Shown one piece after another: positions 8,557-18,133 of a stretch of DNA of 64,000 nucleotides. Made by a program: the position numbers and the translations under genes. The notes under the pieces were generated by a model, which did not search any database, was not told the DNA's origin, and saw only the letters and a list, made by a program, of their open reading frames with translations. Origin of the DNA: Rhodanobacter denitrificans (GTDB taxonomy: Bacteria; Pseudomonadota; Gammaproteobacteria; Xanthomonadales; Rhodanobacteraceae); the NCBI RefSeq assembly GCF_003335105.1, contig NZ_QFWQ01000001.1:62001-126000 (forward strand), read 5' to 3'. Position 1 is the first letter of the stretch. Each line of letters begins with the position of its first letter.

Positions 8557-8754
8557 GACACCACCCAGGCGATGCGGCGCTAGCAGGGGAAATCCCGCGC
8601 GGAGCGCGGCGGGACGGGCAGGGGTCGAAGTTTGGCACAGCGTGCGCGTGGCACAAGGGAAAGCGCTGAAGCGTGAATGAATGGACCGCGGCGCGTCCGC
8701 CTGCCGGCGCCGGCGGCGCTGCGCGAAGGGCGCGACGGCTGCTAGAGTCCGCGC

Positions 8755-9300
8755 GTGCCGACCATTCCCCTGCCCTCGCCCCCCGAACGCGCGCGCCGCC
8801 CCGCACTGGAGCCTGCCCGCCTGCCCACCACGTCCGCCGACACGTCCGCCGGCGTGCGCGTGCGCCGCGCCGATGCCACCGATCTCGACGCCCTGGTCGC
8901 GATGGAGCAGCGCAGCTTCAGCAGCGACCTGTTGAGCCGCGCGCAATACCGCCGCCACCTGGACAGCGATTCCGCGCTGGTGCTGGTGGCCAGCGACGGC
9001 CACCAGCACGTGCTCGGCGCGGCGGTGCTGTTCTTCCGCAAGGGTAGCGGCGTGGCGCGGCTGTACTCGCTGGCCACCCTGCCCGAGGCGCGCGGCCGCG
9101 GCATCGCCGCTGCGCTGCTGGAGGCCGCCGTGACGGCCGCCCGCCGCCGCGGTTGCCGCGCGCTGCGGCTGGAAGTGCGCAGCGGCAACAGCGCCGCGAT
9201 CGGCCTGTACGAGCGGCGGGGGTTCCACCGTATCGGCCACCACCCGGGCTACTACGAGGACGGCGAGGACGCCTGGCGCTATGAGAAGCCGCTGGACTGA
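8755..9300 (+). CDS. GNAT-family N-acetyltransferase (RimI-like)
   Basis: A 181-residue protein with a GNAT fold from about residue 35. The acetyl-CoA loop is seen as LPEARGRGIAAALL (R/QxxGxG/A), followed by ALRLEVRSGNSAAIGLYERRGF, the RimI-like C-terminal motif. The start used is the GTG at 8755; the first 34 residues are Pro/Ala-rich and could be untranslated if a later GTG (around 8857) is used. A TAGAGT -10-like hexamer lies just upstream at about 8743. Lies head-to-head with the RimK-like gene; homologues of the two are often neighbours, sometimes with a C39-like peptidase domain, which is missing here. Confidence 0.8.
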   Translation: MPTIPLPSPPERARRPALEPARLPTTSADTSAGVRVRRADATDLDALVAMEQRSFSSDLLSRAQYRRHLDSDSALVLVASDGHQHVLGAAVLFFRKGSGVARLYSLATLPEARGRGIAAALLEAAVTAARRRGCRALRLEVRSGNSAAIGLYERRGFHRIGHHPGYYEDGEDAWRYEKPLD

Positions 9301-9308
9301 GCGCCCGC

Positions 9309-9998
9309 TCAGTCGCCCAGCGGCTGGCCGATGCGCCGCTCGGTGGCCTCGTCCGGCCGCGCCACCAGCGCGCCGGTGCGCATCAGGCTGACGCTGTAAT
9401 GACCTTGGTCGACCAGCGGCAGGAATGCGCCGCTGCCGTAGACGGTGTCGATCTCGGGTATCCAGCGCGGGTACTGCCGCTTCAGGTCGAGCAGGTCGAA
9501 CGCGCCGGCTTCGCCGAAGCCGATCACCGTGCGCGGCGCCTGGGCCTCCTGCGCGGGATCGTCGTAGCGGCCGGACAGCCGGTCGAGCCGGTACAGCGGC
9601 GGCACGCCGGCCAGCAGGGTCGGCAGTTTCCACTTCAGCACGATCGCCTCGACGCGCCAGGCATCGCCGGCCAGCTGCAGCTGGCGCGTGCTGCCGTCGG
9701 GCCAGGTCAGGGTGAGCGCCCAGCGTTGCGGCGACAGGATGCGCGCGTCGATCTCGACCACCGGCGCCTCCTCGCCGAGCAGGCGGTAGCCGCGCAGCGC
9801 GCAGCCGGCACCGGCCAGCAGCAGGGTCAGCGCGAACGCGGCCAGGCACAGCAGCGCGCGCCAGCTGGCGGCGAGCCGATGGCCGTCGTGCAGGTGCTGG
9901 CGCAGGGCCACCAGCTGCACCAGGGTGATCAGCGCGAAGACCACCGCCAGTATCAGCAGCACGGTCATCGGCATGCGCAGCAGCGCGCTCCAGTCCAT
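9309..9998 (-). CDS. Two-helix membrane protein, unknown
   Basis: A 229-residue protein with two N-terminal membrane helices (about residues 11-31 and 46-66) joined by a short basic loop, then a roughly 160-residue presumably periplasmic domain (from VVEIDARILSPQRWALTLTW). The start at 9998 (MDWSALLRMPMTVLL) places the first helix correctly; the reading frame is open further upstream but that stretch is Arg/Gly-rich and not protein-like. Convergent with the GNAT gene (8 bp between stops). The cation/multimeric-redox-like topology gives no specific function. Confidence 0.65.
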   Translation of the reverse strand: MDWSALLRMPMTVLLILAVVFALITLVQLVALRQHLHDGHRLAASWRALLCLAAFALTLLLAGAGCALRGYRLLGEEAPVVEIDARILSPQRWALTLTWPDGSTRQLQLAGDAWRVEAIVLKWKLPTLLAGVPPLYRLDRLSGRYDDPAQEAQAPRTVIGFGEAGAFDLLDLKRQYPRWIPEIDTVYGSGAFLPLVDQGHYSVSLMRTGALVARPDEATERRIGQPLGD

Positions 9999-10109
9999 CG
10001 TCGTTACCTCGCCGCCCCGTCGGGCGATTCGTGCGCGCATCATAACGGCGATGCCGCGGCCGGGCCGTCGCGCCTCGCTATACTGCGCCCGTCCACAGGA
10101 ATCCCGACC

Positions 10110-10274
10110 ATGCGCCGATCGTTCTTGCTGCTGCCGTTCTGCCTCGCCATCGCCGCGCTCGCCGGTTGCGGCAACAAGGGTCCGCTGGTGTTGCCGACCC
10201 AGCCCGCCGCAGCCTCGACCACGGCGAAACCGGCCGCGCCGGCGCTGCCGGCCAGCGCCGGCAATCCGCGCTGA
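10110..10274 (+). CDS. lptM: Small lipoprotein, LptM (YifL) family
   Basis: A 54-residue lipoprotein: a short signal peptide and lipobox LAGC with Cys at about residue 20, then the family signature CGNKGPLVLP and a Pro/Ala tail. LptM proteins assist oxidative maturation of the LptDE lipopolysaccharide translocon at the outer membrane. Position also fits: immediately upstream of dapF (10 bp), as in Escherichia coli, where the order is also lptM, dapF, DUF484 gene, xerC. The gene symbol rests on signature plus synteny. Confidence 0.85.
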   Translation: MRRSFLLLPFCLAIAALAGCGNKGPLVLPTQPAAASTTAKPAAPALPASAGNPR

Positions 10275-10284
10275 TCGTCCGGCC

Positions 10285-11130
10285 ATGCCGTTGCGATTCT
10301 CCAAGATGCACGGCATCGGCAACGACTTCGTCGTGCTGGATTGCCGCCAGCATCCGTTCGCGCTGACCGCGACGCAGATCCGCGCGCTGGCCGACCGCCA
10401 CACCGGCGTGGGCTTCGACCAGCTGCTCAGCGTCGAGCCGGCGCGCGACCCGGCCTGCGCGTTCTACTACGGCATCTGGAATGCCGACGGCTCGCCGTCC
10501 GGCCAGTGCGGCAACGGCGTGCGCTGCGTGGCGGCGTGGCTGCATCGCGCCGGCGCGCTGGCGGTCGGCGACGACGTGCGGATCGAGAGCCCGTCCGGCC
10601 CGGTGACGGTGCGCCTGCTCGGCGCCGACCAGGTCACCGTGGACATGGGCGAGCCAGTGTTCGAGCCGGCGCGGATCCCGTTCGCGGCCGCGGCCGCGGC
10701 GAAGCATTACCCGATCGTCGTGGGCGGCGACACGCTGCAGATCGGCGCGGTGTCGATGGGCAACCCGCACGCGGTGGTGACGGTGCACGACCTGGCCGAC
10801 CCCGCGCTGCAGCGGCTCGGCCCGCTGCTGTCCGGCCACGAGCGCTTCGCGCAGGGCGCGAATGCCGGCTTCGTGCAGCGGCTCGACCGCGGCCACCTGC
10901 GCCTGCGCGTGCACGAACGCGGCGCCGGCTGGACGCTGGCCTGCGGCACCGGCGCCTGCGCCGCGATGGCGGTGCTGCACCAGCGCGGCGACGTGAACGA
11001 CACGGTGATGGTGGAGCTGCCCGGCGGCTGCCTGCGCATCGACTGGGCCGGCCCCGGCCACACGCTGTGGATGACCGGCCCGGCGGCGTTCGCGTTCGAG
11101 GGCGAGTGGCCGGTTCCGGCCGTCGCCTGA
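10285..11130 (+). CDS. dapF: Diaminopimelate epimerase
   Basis: A 281-residue cofactor-independent epimerase converting LL- to meso-diaminopimelate for peptidoglycan and lysine synthesis. The two catalytic cysteines are present: C75 in SGQCGNGVRC and C220 in LACGTGAC. The N-terminus KMHGIGNDFVVLD is characteristic and fixes the ATG at 10285. Second gene of the lptM-dapF-DUF484-xerC group; the next gene begins 94 bp later. Confidence 0.97.
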   Translation: MPLRFSKMHGIGNDFVVLDCRQHPFALTATQIRALADRHTGVGFDQLLSVEPARDPACAFYYGIWNADGSPSGQCGNGVRCVAAWLHRAGALAVGDDVRIESPSGPVTVRLLGADQVTVDMGEPVFEPARIPFAAAAAAKHYPIVVGGDTLQIGAVSMGNPHAVVTVHDLADPALQRLGPLLSGHERFAQGANAGFVQRLDRGHLRLRVHERGAGWTLACGTGACAAMAVLHQRGDVNDTVMVELPGGCLRIDWAGPGHTLWMTGPAAFAFEGEWPVPAVA

Positions 11131-11224
11131 CGCCACGGTTGAAGCGCGCCCGCGTCCATCGCACACTCCAGCCGGACGGCGCGACTCTTTCGCGCGCCGC
11201 GCAACGGTTCGAGGACATTCGCGC

Positions 11225-11911
11225 ATGACCGCCACCCTGCTCGACGACGCCACCCAGGCCCGTGTGGTTGCCGCCTACCTGAAGCGCCATCCGGAATTCC
11301 TCAGCGAATATCCCGAGCTGGCCGCCAAGCTGACCATGCCGCGCGGGCAGGGCGCGGTATCGTCGCTGGCGGTGTACCAGCTGCAGAGCCTGCGCGAGAA
11401 GAACGCGGAACTCGAGCGCCAGCTGGCCGAGCTGATCGGGATCGCCGCCGAGAACGAGAAACTGATGGAACGTGTGCACGCGCTCACCGTGGCGCTGCTG
11501 CGCGCGAGCACGACCGAGGTCACCGCGCGCACCGTGGTCGCCAGGCTCAGCGCGGATTTCCACACCGAACAGGTGCGCCTGCTGCTGTTCGGCGACCAGC
11601 CGCCGCTGCCGCGCGCCGACTGGCTGCAGCAGGTCGCCGGGGGCATGGCCGCGCTGCCGGAGTTCGCCGAGTTCCTGCACAAGAACGAGCCGGTCTCCGG
11701 CCGGCTCTCCGCCGAGAAGCTCGCGCGCCTGTTCGGCGCCGACGCCGGGCAGATCCGTTCGGCCGCGCTGATGTGCCTAGGCGACTGCGGCATGCTGGCG
11801 ATCGGCAGCGCCGACCCGGACCGCTTCCAGCCCGGCATGGGCACGCTGTTCCTGAAGATGATCGCGGCCACCATCACCGCCGCGCTGGCCCGCTCGCGGG
11901 ACATCGCCTGA
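11225..11911 (+). CDS. DUF484 family protein (YigA-like)
   Basis: A 228-residue protein with the DUF484 pattern: an N-terminal VAAYLKRHPEFLSEYPEL helix region, a coiled-coil-like stretch (residues about 45-75, LREKNAELERQLAELIGI), then a GAF-like domain to the end. No catalytic function is known. It is 7 bp ahead of xerC, the same order as in enterobacteria, so it is probably co-transcribed and may be linked to chromosome-related processes; that link is inference from synteny only. Confidence 0.88.
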   Translation: MTATLLDDATQARVVAAYLKRHPEFLSEYPELAAKLTMPRGQGAVSSLAVYQLQSLREKNAELERQLAELIGIAAENEKLMERVHALTVALLRASTTEVTARTVVARLSADFHTEQVRLLLFGDQPPLPRADWLQQVAGGMAALPEFAEFLHKNEPVSGRLSAEKLARLFGADAGQIRSAALMCLGDCGMLAIGSADPDRFQPGMGTLFLKMIAATITAALARSRDIA

Positions 11912-11918
11912 GCCGGGC

Positions 11919-12806
11919 ATGACGCCGGCGCAACAGGTCGAGCGCTGGCTCGCCCGCCTTGCCGACGAGCGGCATGCCTCGCCGCACACGGTGGCCGGCT
12001 ACCGCCGTGACCTGGCCAAGCTGCTGCGCTTCATGCAGCAGCAGCAGCTGGCCGCGTTCGACGCGCTGGACGCGAACCGGATGCGCACGTTCGTCGCCGG
12101 CGAGCATCGCGCCGGCCTGGCGCCGAAGAGCCTGCAGCGCCTGCTGTCCTCCTGCCGCAGCCTGTTCCGCCAGCTCGGCCGCGAAGGCGCGCTGGCGAAC
12201 GACCCGTTGCTCGGCGTGCGTGGCCCGAAGGTGCGCCGCAAGCTTCCGCAGGTTCTCGACGTGGACGAGGCCGCCGCGCTGGTCGAAACCGGGGGCGACG
12301 GCGCGCTGGCCACGCGCGACCGCGCGATGCTGGAACTGTTCTATTCCAGCGGCCTGCGCCTGTCCGAGCTGTGCGGCGTGCGCTGGCTCGACCTCAGTCT
12401 CGACGAGGGCGAGGTGCGCGTGCTCGGCAAGGGCGGCAAGACCCGCATCGTGCCGGTCGGCCGCCACGCGGTCGCCGCGCTGCGTGCGCTCGGCGCGGAG
12501 CAGGGCATGCCGGCGGACGGCGCGGTGTTCCGCGGCCGCGGCGGCGCACCGATCAACCCGCGCACGGTGCAGCTGCGCATGAACAGGCTGGCGCTGCAGC
12601 AGGGCATCCCGAAACACATCCATCCGCACCTGTTGCGGCACACCTTCGCCAGCCACATGCTGGAATCCTCCGGCGATCTGCGCGCGGTACAGGAGCTGCT
12701 CGGTCATGCCGACATCGCCACCACGCAGATCTACACCCACCTGGATTTCCAGCACCTGGCGAAGGTCTACGACGCCGCGCATCCGCGCGCGAAACGCAAG
12801 CCGTAA
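11919..12806 (+). CDS. xerC: Tyrosine recombinase XerC
   Basis: A 295-residue site-specific recombinase that resolves chromosome dimers at dif together with XerD. The full catalytic set is visible: R147 (SGLRLSEL), K171 (LGKGGKTR), H237 and R240 (HPHLLRHTF), H263 (LGHADI) and nucleophile Y272 (IYTHLD). The N-terminal SAM-like DNA-binding domain spans about residues 1-90. The call XerC rather than XerD rests on synteny with dapF-DUF484. No XerD gene or dif site was noticed in the window. Confidence 0.94.
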   Translation: MTPAQQVERWLARLADERHASPHTVAGYRRDLAKLLRFMQQQQLAAFDALDANRMRTFVAGEHRAGLAPKSLQRLLSSCRSLFRQLGREGALANDPLLGVRGPKVRRKLPQVLDVDEAAALVETGGDGALATRDRAMLELFYSSGLRLSELCGVRWLDLSLDEGEVRVLGKGGKTRIVPVGRHAVAALRALGAEQGMPADGAVFRGRGGAPINPRTVQLRMNRLALQQGIPKHIHPHLLRHTFASHMLESSGDLRAVQELLGHADIATTQIYTHLDFQHLAKVYDAAHPRAKRKP

Positions 12807-12820
12807 CGCCCGAACAGCTT

Positions 12821-12845
12821 CCTCCCCTGCCACGCAGAGGGGAGG
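12821..12845. repeat. Short GC hairpin, copy 2 of a four-copy family
   Basis: CCTCCCC (12821-12827) pairs perfectly with GGGGAGG (12839-12845); TGC/GCA extends the stem across a bulge. It lies just after xerC and has no T-run. Confidence 0.6.
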
Positions 12846-12920
12846 AGCTCGATCCCAACATTGAAGCCCAACCTCCGCGGCCCCATTTCATCCGCTCAGA
12901 CATCCTCTAGCGGAGCTTCC

Positions 12921-13457
12921 ATGGAATCCTTCCACGCCACCACCATCGTCTGCGTGCGCCGCGAAGGCCGCGTCGTGATCGGCAGCGACGGCCAGGTCAC
13001 GCTGGGCAATACGGTGATGAAGGGCAATGCGCGCAAGGTGCGCCGGCTGGGCAAGGCGGGCGAGGTGGTGGCCGGGTTCGCCGGTGCCACCGCCGATGCG
13101 TTCACCCTGTTCGAGCTGTTCGAGCTGAAGCTCGAGAAGCACAACAACAACCTCACCCGCGCCGCGGTGGAGATGGCCAAGGAATGGCGCACCGACCGCC
13201 GCTTCGGCCGGCTCGAGGCGATGCTGGCGGTGGCGGACCGCGAGACGTCGCTGTTGATCTCCGGCAACGGCGACGTGGTGGAGCCCGAGCACGGCCTGAT
13301 CGCGATCGGCTCCGGCGGCCCGTTCGCCCAGTCCGCCGCGATGGCCCTGCTTGAGAACACCGAACTGGACGCACGCACGATCGTCGAGAAGGCGCTGAAG
13401 ATCGCCGGCGACATCTGCATCTACACCAACCACAACGTGTCGATCGAAGAGCTGTAG
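12921..13457 (+). CDS. hslV: ATP-dependent protease HslVU peptidase subunit
   Basis: A 178-residue proteasome-like peptidase. In most HslV the catalytic Thr directly follows Met1. Here the conserved TTIV begins at T7 ([10 protein letters not shown]), so a six-residue propeptide must be removed to expose the nucleophile; xanthomonad HslV proteins show similar short extensions. [20 protein letters not shown] and the C-terminal THNVSIEEL-like end ([10 protein letters not shown]) are conserved. The ATG at 12921 is preceded by GGAG at a good distance. It is followed by hslU across a 133-bp gap that holds a REP-like element. Confidence 0.95.
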   Translation: MESFHATTIVCVRREGRVVIGSDGQVTLGNTVMKGNARKVRRLGKAGEVVAGFAGATADAFTLFELFELKLEKHNNNLTRAAVEMAKEWRTDRRFGRLEAMLAVADRETSLLISGNGDVVEPEHGLIAIGSGGPFAQSAAMALLENTELDARTIVEKALKIAGDICIYTNHNVSIEEL

Positions 13458-13486
13458 GCGCGACCCGCGACCCCGCTCCTCGACAT

Positions 13487-13560
13487 CGTCATCCCGGCGG
13501 AAGCCGGGATCCAGTGCCTTCAACCATCACGGCGCTGGATTCCGGCTTTCGCCGGAATGG
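13487..13560. repeat. REP-like element with two hairpins between hslV and hslU
   Basis: Two hairpins in inverted arrangement: ATCCCGGC-ggaa-GCCGGGAT (13491-13510) and ATTCCGGC-tttc-GCCGGAAT (13539-13558). They are joined by a roughly 28-bp spacer, and the flanks CCAG/CTGG extend the overall symmetry. Elements of this type are scattered in intergenic DNA of Xanthomonadales. It lies inside what should be a single hslVU transcript and could affect read-through or mRNA stability. Confidence 0.8.
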
Positions 13561-13590
13561 CGGACCAAGACCAACCTCTACTGGTGCCTC

Positions 13591-14925
<1,335 letters not shown>

Positions 14926-14952
14926 ACAAGCCGGTCAGGCCGGTCTGCTAAA

Positions 14953-15582
14953 ATGAGCGCCGTGAACAACGTTATTGAATTGAAGAATACCGGCCAGCGC
15001 GCCCAGTTGCGCGAGGCGCAGCAGAAACAGACGCTGGTGCGGTTGTGGCGCGAGGAGCTTGAGCACGGCAGCTTCTGCGGCTACGTGGGCGGCGTGGGGC
15101 GCGAGTTCTTCCTGCTCTGGGTGGTCGGTGACGGCATCACCTACGACGGCATGTACGTGATGCGCCACCGCGACGTCACCGAACTGGAGGCGCCGGACAA
15201 GCACCACGCCTTCATGGAAAAGGCACTGACGCTGAAGCACATCCTGCCGCGCATGCCGCGCGGATTCCCGCTGGACGGGATCCGCGAAGTCATCCAGGCC
15301 GCTGGCGCGCAGGCACCGGTAATCGGCGTGCACGTGGACAGCGAGGACGAGTCCGAGGTCTGCTATATCGGCCGCCTGATCGACGTCGAGGAAGACGGCT
15401 TCAACATGCAGGAGCTCAGCCCCGACGCGGAATGGATGCGCGAGCCCTCGTTCTTCGCCTGGGACGAGGTCTCCACCGTCAGCCTCGAGGACAGCTACGC
15501 GCAATCCCTGCTCGCCGTGGCCGGCCCCGCGCCAGCCCTGCTGCCCGGCGACACTGGCATCGGCCGCGTCCCGTCTCCCTGA
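14953..15582 (+). CDS. Conserved-looking hypothetical protein, 209 aa
   Basis: Unrecognised soluble protein with no signal peptide or membrane segment. The body (residues about 15-180) is mixed alpha/beta with repeated acidic stretches (HVDSEDESEVCYIGRLIDVE) and contains a region that could be beta-strand-rich (EFFLLWVVGDGITYDGMYVM). The tail after about residue 183 is Pro/Gly/Ala-rich and probably disordered. Start is uncertain: ATG at 14953 or GTG at 14962; neither has a strong ribosome-binding site. It begins 27 bp after hslU and may share its transcript. Base composition and codon use look like the neighbours. Confidence 0.7.
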   Translation: MSAVNNVIELKNTGQRAQLREAQQKQTLVRLWREELEHGSFCGYVGGVGREFFLLWVVGDGITYDGMYVMRHRDVTELEAPDKHHAFMEKALTLKHILPRMPRGFPLDGIREVIQAAGAQAPVIGVHVDSEDESEVCYIGRLIDVEEDGFNMQELSPDAEWMREPSFFAWDEVSTVSLEDSYAQSLLAVAGPAPALLPGDTGIGRVPSP

Positions 15583-15595
15583 CTGATGCTCTGCT

Positions 15596-15619
15596 CCCTC
15601 TCCTGCGATGCAGGGAGGG
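15596..15619. repeat. Short GC hairpin, copy 3 of a four-copy family
   Basis: CCCT (15596-15599) and CCTGC (15602-15606) pair with GCAGG (15610-15614) and AGGG (15616-15619), with a small internal mismatch. It sits in the 158-bp gap before the ribokinase gene. Confidence 0.55.
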
Positions 15620-15740
15620 TCGGGGCAGGGCCGCTCTTCGCTTCCTCTTTCGCGAAGCCATCGCAGCTGAAGCCGCCCCGCAAGACACAGCGGTTAAGCT
15701 CTCCCCTTCATCGTGAAACCGGCGCAGGGGGGAGCGACAG

Positions 15741-16634
15741 ATGACGCGCATCGTCATGGTCGGCAGCATCAACATGGACCTCGTCACCCAGGCGCCGCGC
15801 TTCGTCGGCCCTGGCGAGACCATCCTGGGCGAGCGCTTCCTCACCGTACCCGGCGGCAAGGGCGCCAACCAGGCGGTGGCCGCCGCGCGGCTGGGTGCCG
15901 AGGTGGCGCTGGTCGGTGCGATCGGCGACGACGGCTTCGGGCAACAGCTGCGCGCCGGCCTCGCCGCCGAAGGCGTCGACCTGGACCACGTCGTGCAGCT
16001 CGCCGACAGCGCCAGCGGCACCGCCTCGATCACCCTCGCCGGCGGCGAGAACCAGATCATCGTGGTACCCGCCGCCAACGCGCGCGTCATGCCGGCACAG
16101 GTCGAGGCGGCGCAATCGCTGATCGGGCGCGCCGACGCCGTGCTGGTGCAGATGGAGATCCCGCTGGAAACGGTGGAAGCCACCCTGCGCCTGGGCCACC
16201 GTCTCGGCGTGCCGGTGATCCTCAACCCCGCCCCCGCGCAGAAGCTTCCGGCGGAATGGCTGCAACTCGCGAGCTACCTCACCCCGAACCAGCACGAACT
16301 CGCCACCGTGCTGGGCGCCGACGAGTCGACGGGTTTCCACGAACTGATGCGCCGCGCCCCGTGCCCCGTGGTGCTCACCCGCGGCGGCGAGGGCGCGTGG
16401 TACCGCGACGCCGGTGAGCCTGTCCACCAGCCCGGCTTCAGGGTCGAGGTGGTCGACAGCACCGGCGCCGGCGACACCTTCAACGCCGCGCTGGCGGTGT
16501 TCCTGCGCGAAGGCCTGCCGCCGGCGGTGCGCAAGGCCTGCGCCGCGGCGGCGCTGTCGGTGACCAAGCTTGGCGCGCAGGGCGGCATGCCCGACCTGCA
16601 TGAACTGGATGCTTTTCTCGCGCAGCAGCGCTGA
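15741..16634 (+). CDS. rbsK: Ribokinase (PfkB family)
   Basis: A 297-residue PfkB-fold sugar kinase phosphorylating ribose to ribose-5-phosphate. Both family signatures are present: GGKGANQAVAAARLGA near residue 37 and DSTGAGDTFNAALA near residue 240 containing the catalytic Asp. The opening VGSINMDLV is the ribokinase type. A strong GGGGGGAG ribosome-binding site precedes the ATG. No ribose transporter or rbs regulator is nearby, so ribose specificity comes from the sequence type only; another pentose or nucleoside substrate is possible. Convergent with mnmE, with only 4 bp between stops. Confidence 0.88.
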   Translation: MTRIVMVGSINMDLVTQAPRFVGPGETILGERFLTVPGGKGANQAVAAARLGAEVALVGAIGDDGFGQQLRAGLAAEGVDLDHVVQLADSASGTASITLAGGENQIIVVPAANARVMPAQVEAAQSLIGRADAVLVQMEIPLETVEATLRLGHRLGVPVILNPAPAQKLPAEWLQLASYLTPNQHELATVLGADESTGFHELMRRAPCPVVLTRGGEGAWYRDAGEPVHQPGFRVEVVDSTGAGDTFNAALAVFLREGLPPAVRKACAAAALSVTKLGAQGGMPDLHELDAFLAQQR

Positions 16635-16638
16635 TTGA

Positions 16639-17982
16639 TTACTTGCCGATGCAGAACGAGCTGAAGATCGCGCCGAGCAGGTCGTCGCTGCTGTAGTCGC
16701 CGGTGATTTCGCCCAGCTCGTGCTGGGCGGTGCGCAGTTCCTCGGCGGCGAGTTCGCCGGCGCGGGTGGTGGCGAGGATGGCGGCGGTGCGATCGAGATG
16801 CATGCCGACCTGTTGCAGCGCCAGCACGTGGCGGCGGCGGGCGCTGAAGGCGCCTTCGCCGCTGCCGGCGCCGGCGAGCCGCTTGAGGTGGTCGCGCAGG
16901 GCGTCGAGGCCTGCGCCGGTTTTGGCCGAGGCCCACAGCCAGGTGATGCCGTCACGTGACTCGACATGCGCGTCGAGCAGGTCGCGGTCGATCTTGTTGA
17001 CCAGCACGAGGCGCTCGACGCCAGCCGGCAACGCGGCGAAGAAGGCGAGGTCGGCGCCGGCGTGTTCGGCATCGCTGACCAGCAGCACCACATCCGTGCG
17101 CTGCAATTCGCCATGCGCACGACGCACGCCCTCGCGTTCCACTTCGTCGTCGGTGTCGCGCAGGCCGGCGGTGTCGGCCAGTTCCAGCGCGATGCCGTCG
17201 AGGCTGAGGCTTTCGCGCAGCACGTCGCGGGTGGTGCCGGGAATCGCGGTGACGATGGCGCGCTCGCTGCCGGCCAGCGCGTTGAGCAGGCTGGACTTGC
17301 CCGCGTTGGGACGGCCGACGATGGCCACCCTGAGGCCGTCGTTCAGACGCAGGCCGCGTTGCGCCTCGCGCAGCAGTTCGGCCAGCCCGGTGCGCAGGCT
17401 TTCGAGTCGCGCTGCGATCGCCGGGTCGGCGAGGAAGTCGATTTCCTCCTCGGGGAAGTCGATCGCCGCCTCGATATGCACGCGCAACGCGACCAGCGCC
17501 TGCAGCAGCGCCTCGACCCTGCGCGAGAACACGCCTTCCATCGACTGCAAGGCGGCGCGCGCGCCAGCCTGCGAGCGCGCCGCGATCAGGTCGGCGACCG
17601 CTTCGGCCTGGGCCAGGTCGAGCTTGCCGTTGAGGAACGCGCGCTCGGTGAACTCGCCCGGACGCGCCAGCCGCGCGCCGAGTTCGCAGACGCGGCGCAG
17701 CAGCGCGTCGAGCAGCACCGCGCTGCCATGGCCCTGCAGTTCCAGCACGTGCTCGCCGGTGTATGAGGTGGGGGCGGGGAAATGCAGCAGCAGGCCGCGG
17801 TCGATCAGTTCGCCTGCGCCGTCACGGAATGCGGCGAAGTGCGCGTGGCGCGGCTGAGGTGCGCGGCCGAGCATGGCGTGCGCGATCGCCGGTACCGCCG
17901 GCCCGGACACGCGCAGCACGCCCACGCCGGCGGCGCCGGGTGCGCTGGCGATGGCGGCGATGGTGTCGGTGCTCTGGCTCAT
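16639..17982 (-). CDS. mnmE: tRNA modification GTPase MnmE
   Basis: A 447-residue GTPase that, with MnmG, installs carboxymethylaminomethyl on U34 of certain tRNAs. The folate-binding N-terminal domain covers about residues 1-120. The Ras-like G domain shows GRPNAGKSSLLNAL (near residue 225), GTTRD, DTAGLRDT and NKID, and the C-terminal FCIGK supplies the catalytic cysteine. It follows yidC on the minus strand, as in many proteobacteria, with 151 bp between them holding a tandem duplication. MnmG is not in the window. Confidence 0.97.
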   Translation of the reverse strand: MSQSTDTIAAIASAPGAAGVGVLRVSGPAVPAIAHAMLGRAPQPRHAHFAAFRDGAGELIDRGLLLHFPAPTSYTGEHVLELQGHGSAVLLDALLRRVCELGARLARPGEFTERAFLNGKLDLAQAEAVADLIAARSQAGARAALQSMEGVFSRRVEALLQALVALRVHIEAAIDFPEEEIDFLADPAIAARLESLRTGLAELLREAQRGLRLNDGLRVAIVGRPNAGKSSLLNALAGSERAIVTAIPGTTRDVLRESLSLDGIALELADTAGLRDTDDEVEREGVRRAHGELQRTDVVLLVSDAEHAGADLAFFAALPAGVERLVLVNKIDRDLLDAHVESRDGITWLWASAKTGAGLDALRDHLKRLAGAGSGEGAFSARRRHVLALQQVGMHLDRTAAILATTRAGELAAEELRTAQHELGEITGDYSSDDLLGAIFSSFCIGK

Positions 17983-18035
17983 GCGCGGCAGGTTAAACGA
18001 AGACGGCCGCTTTTATTGGAAGTGCGGCCACGGAT

Positions 18036-18122
18036 GGCCGCTCACTTGATCCTGGCGATCAGGGATGAGCGCACTAACACACCCGGCCGCTCACTTGATC
18101 TTCGCGATCATGGATGATCGCA
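18036..18122. repeat. Tandem duplication, 49-bp period, between yidC and mnmE
   Basis: Two 38-bp units starting GGCCGCTCACTTGATC occur at 18036-18073 and 18085-18122, 49 bp apart. They differ at a few positions in the second half. In the second copy the end forms the palindrome GATCATGGATGATC (imperfect centre); in the first it is GATCAGGGATGAGC. The unit is not coding on either strand. It may be transcribed with the yidC-mnmE message. Confidence 0.8.
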
Positions 18123-18133
18123 ATAGTTACTCA

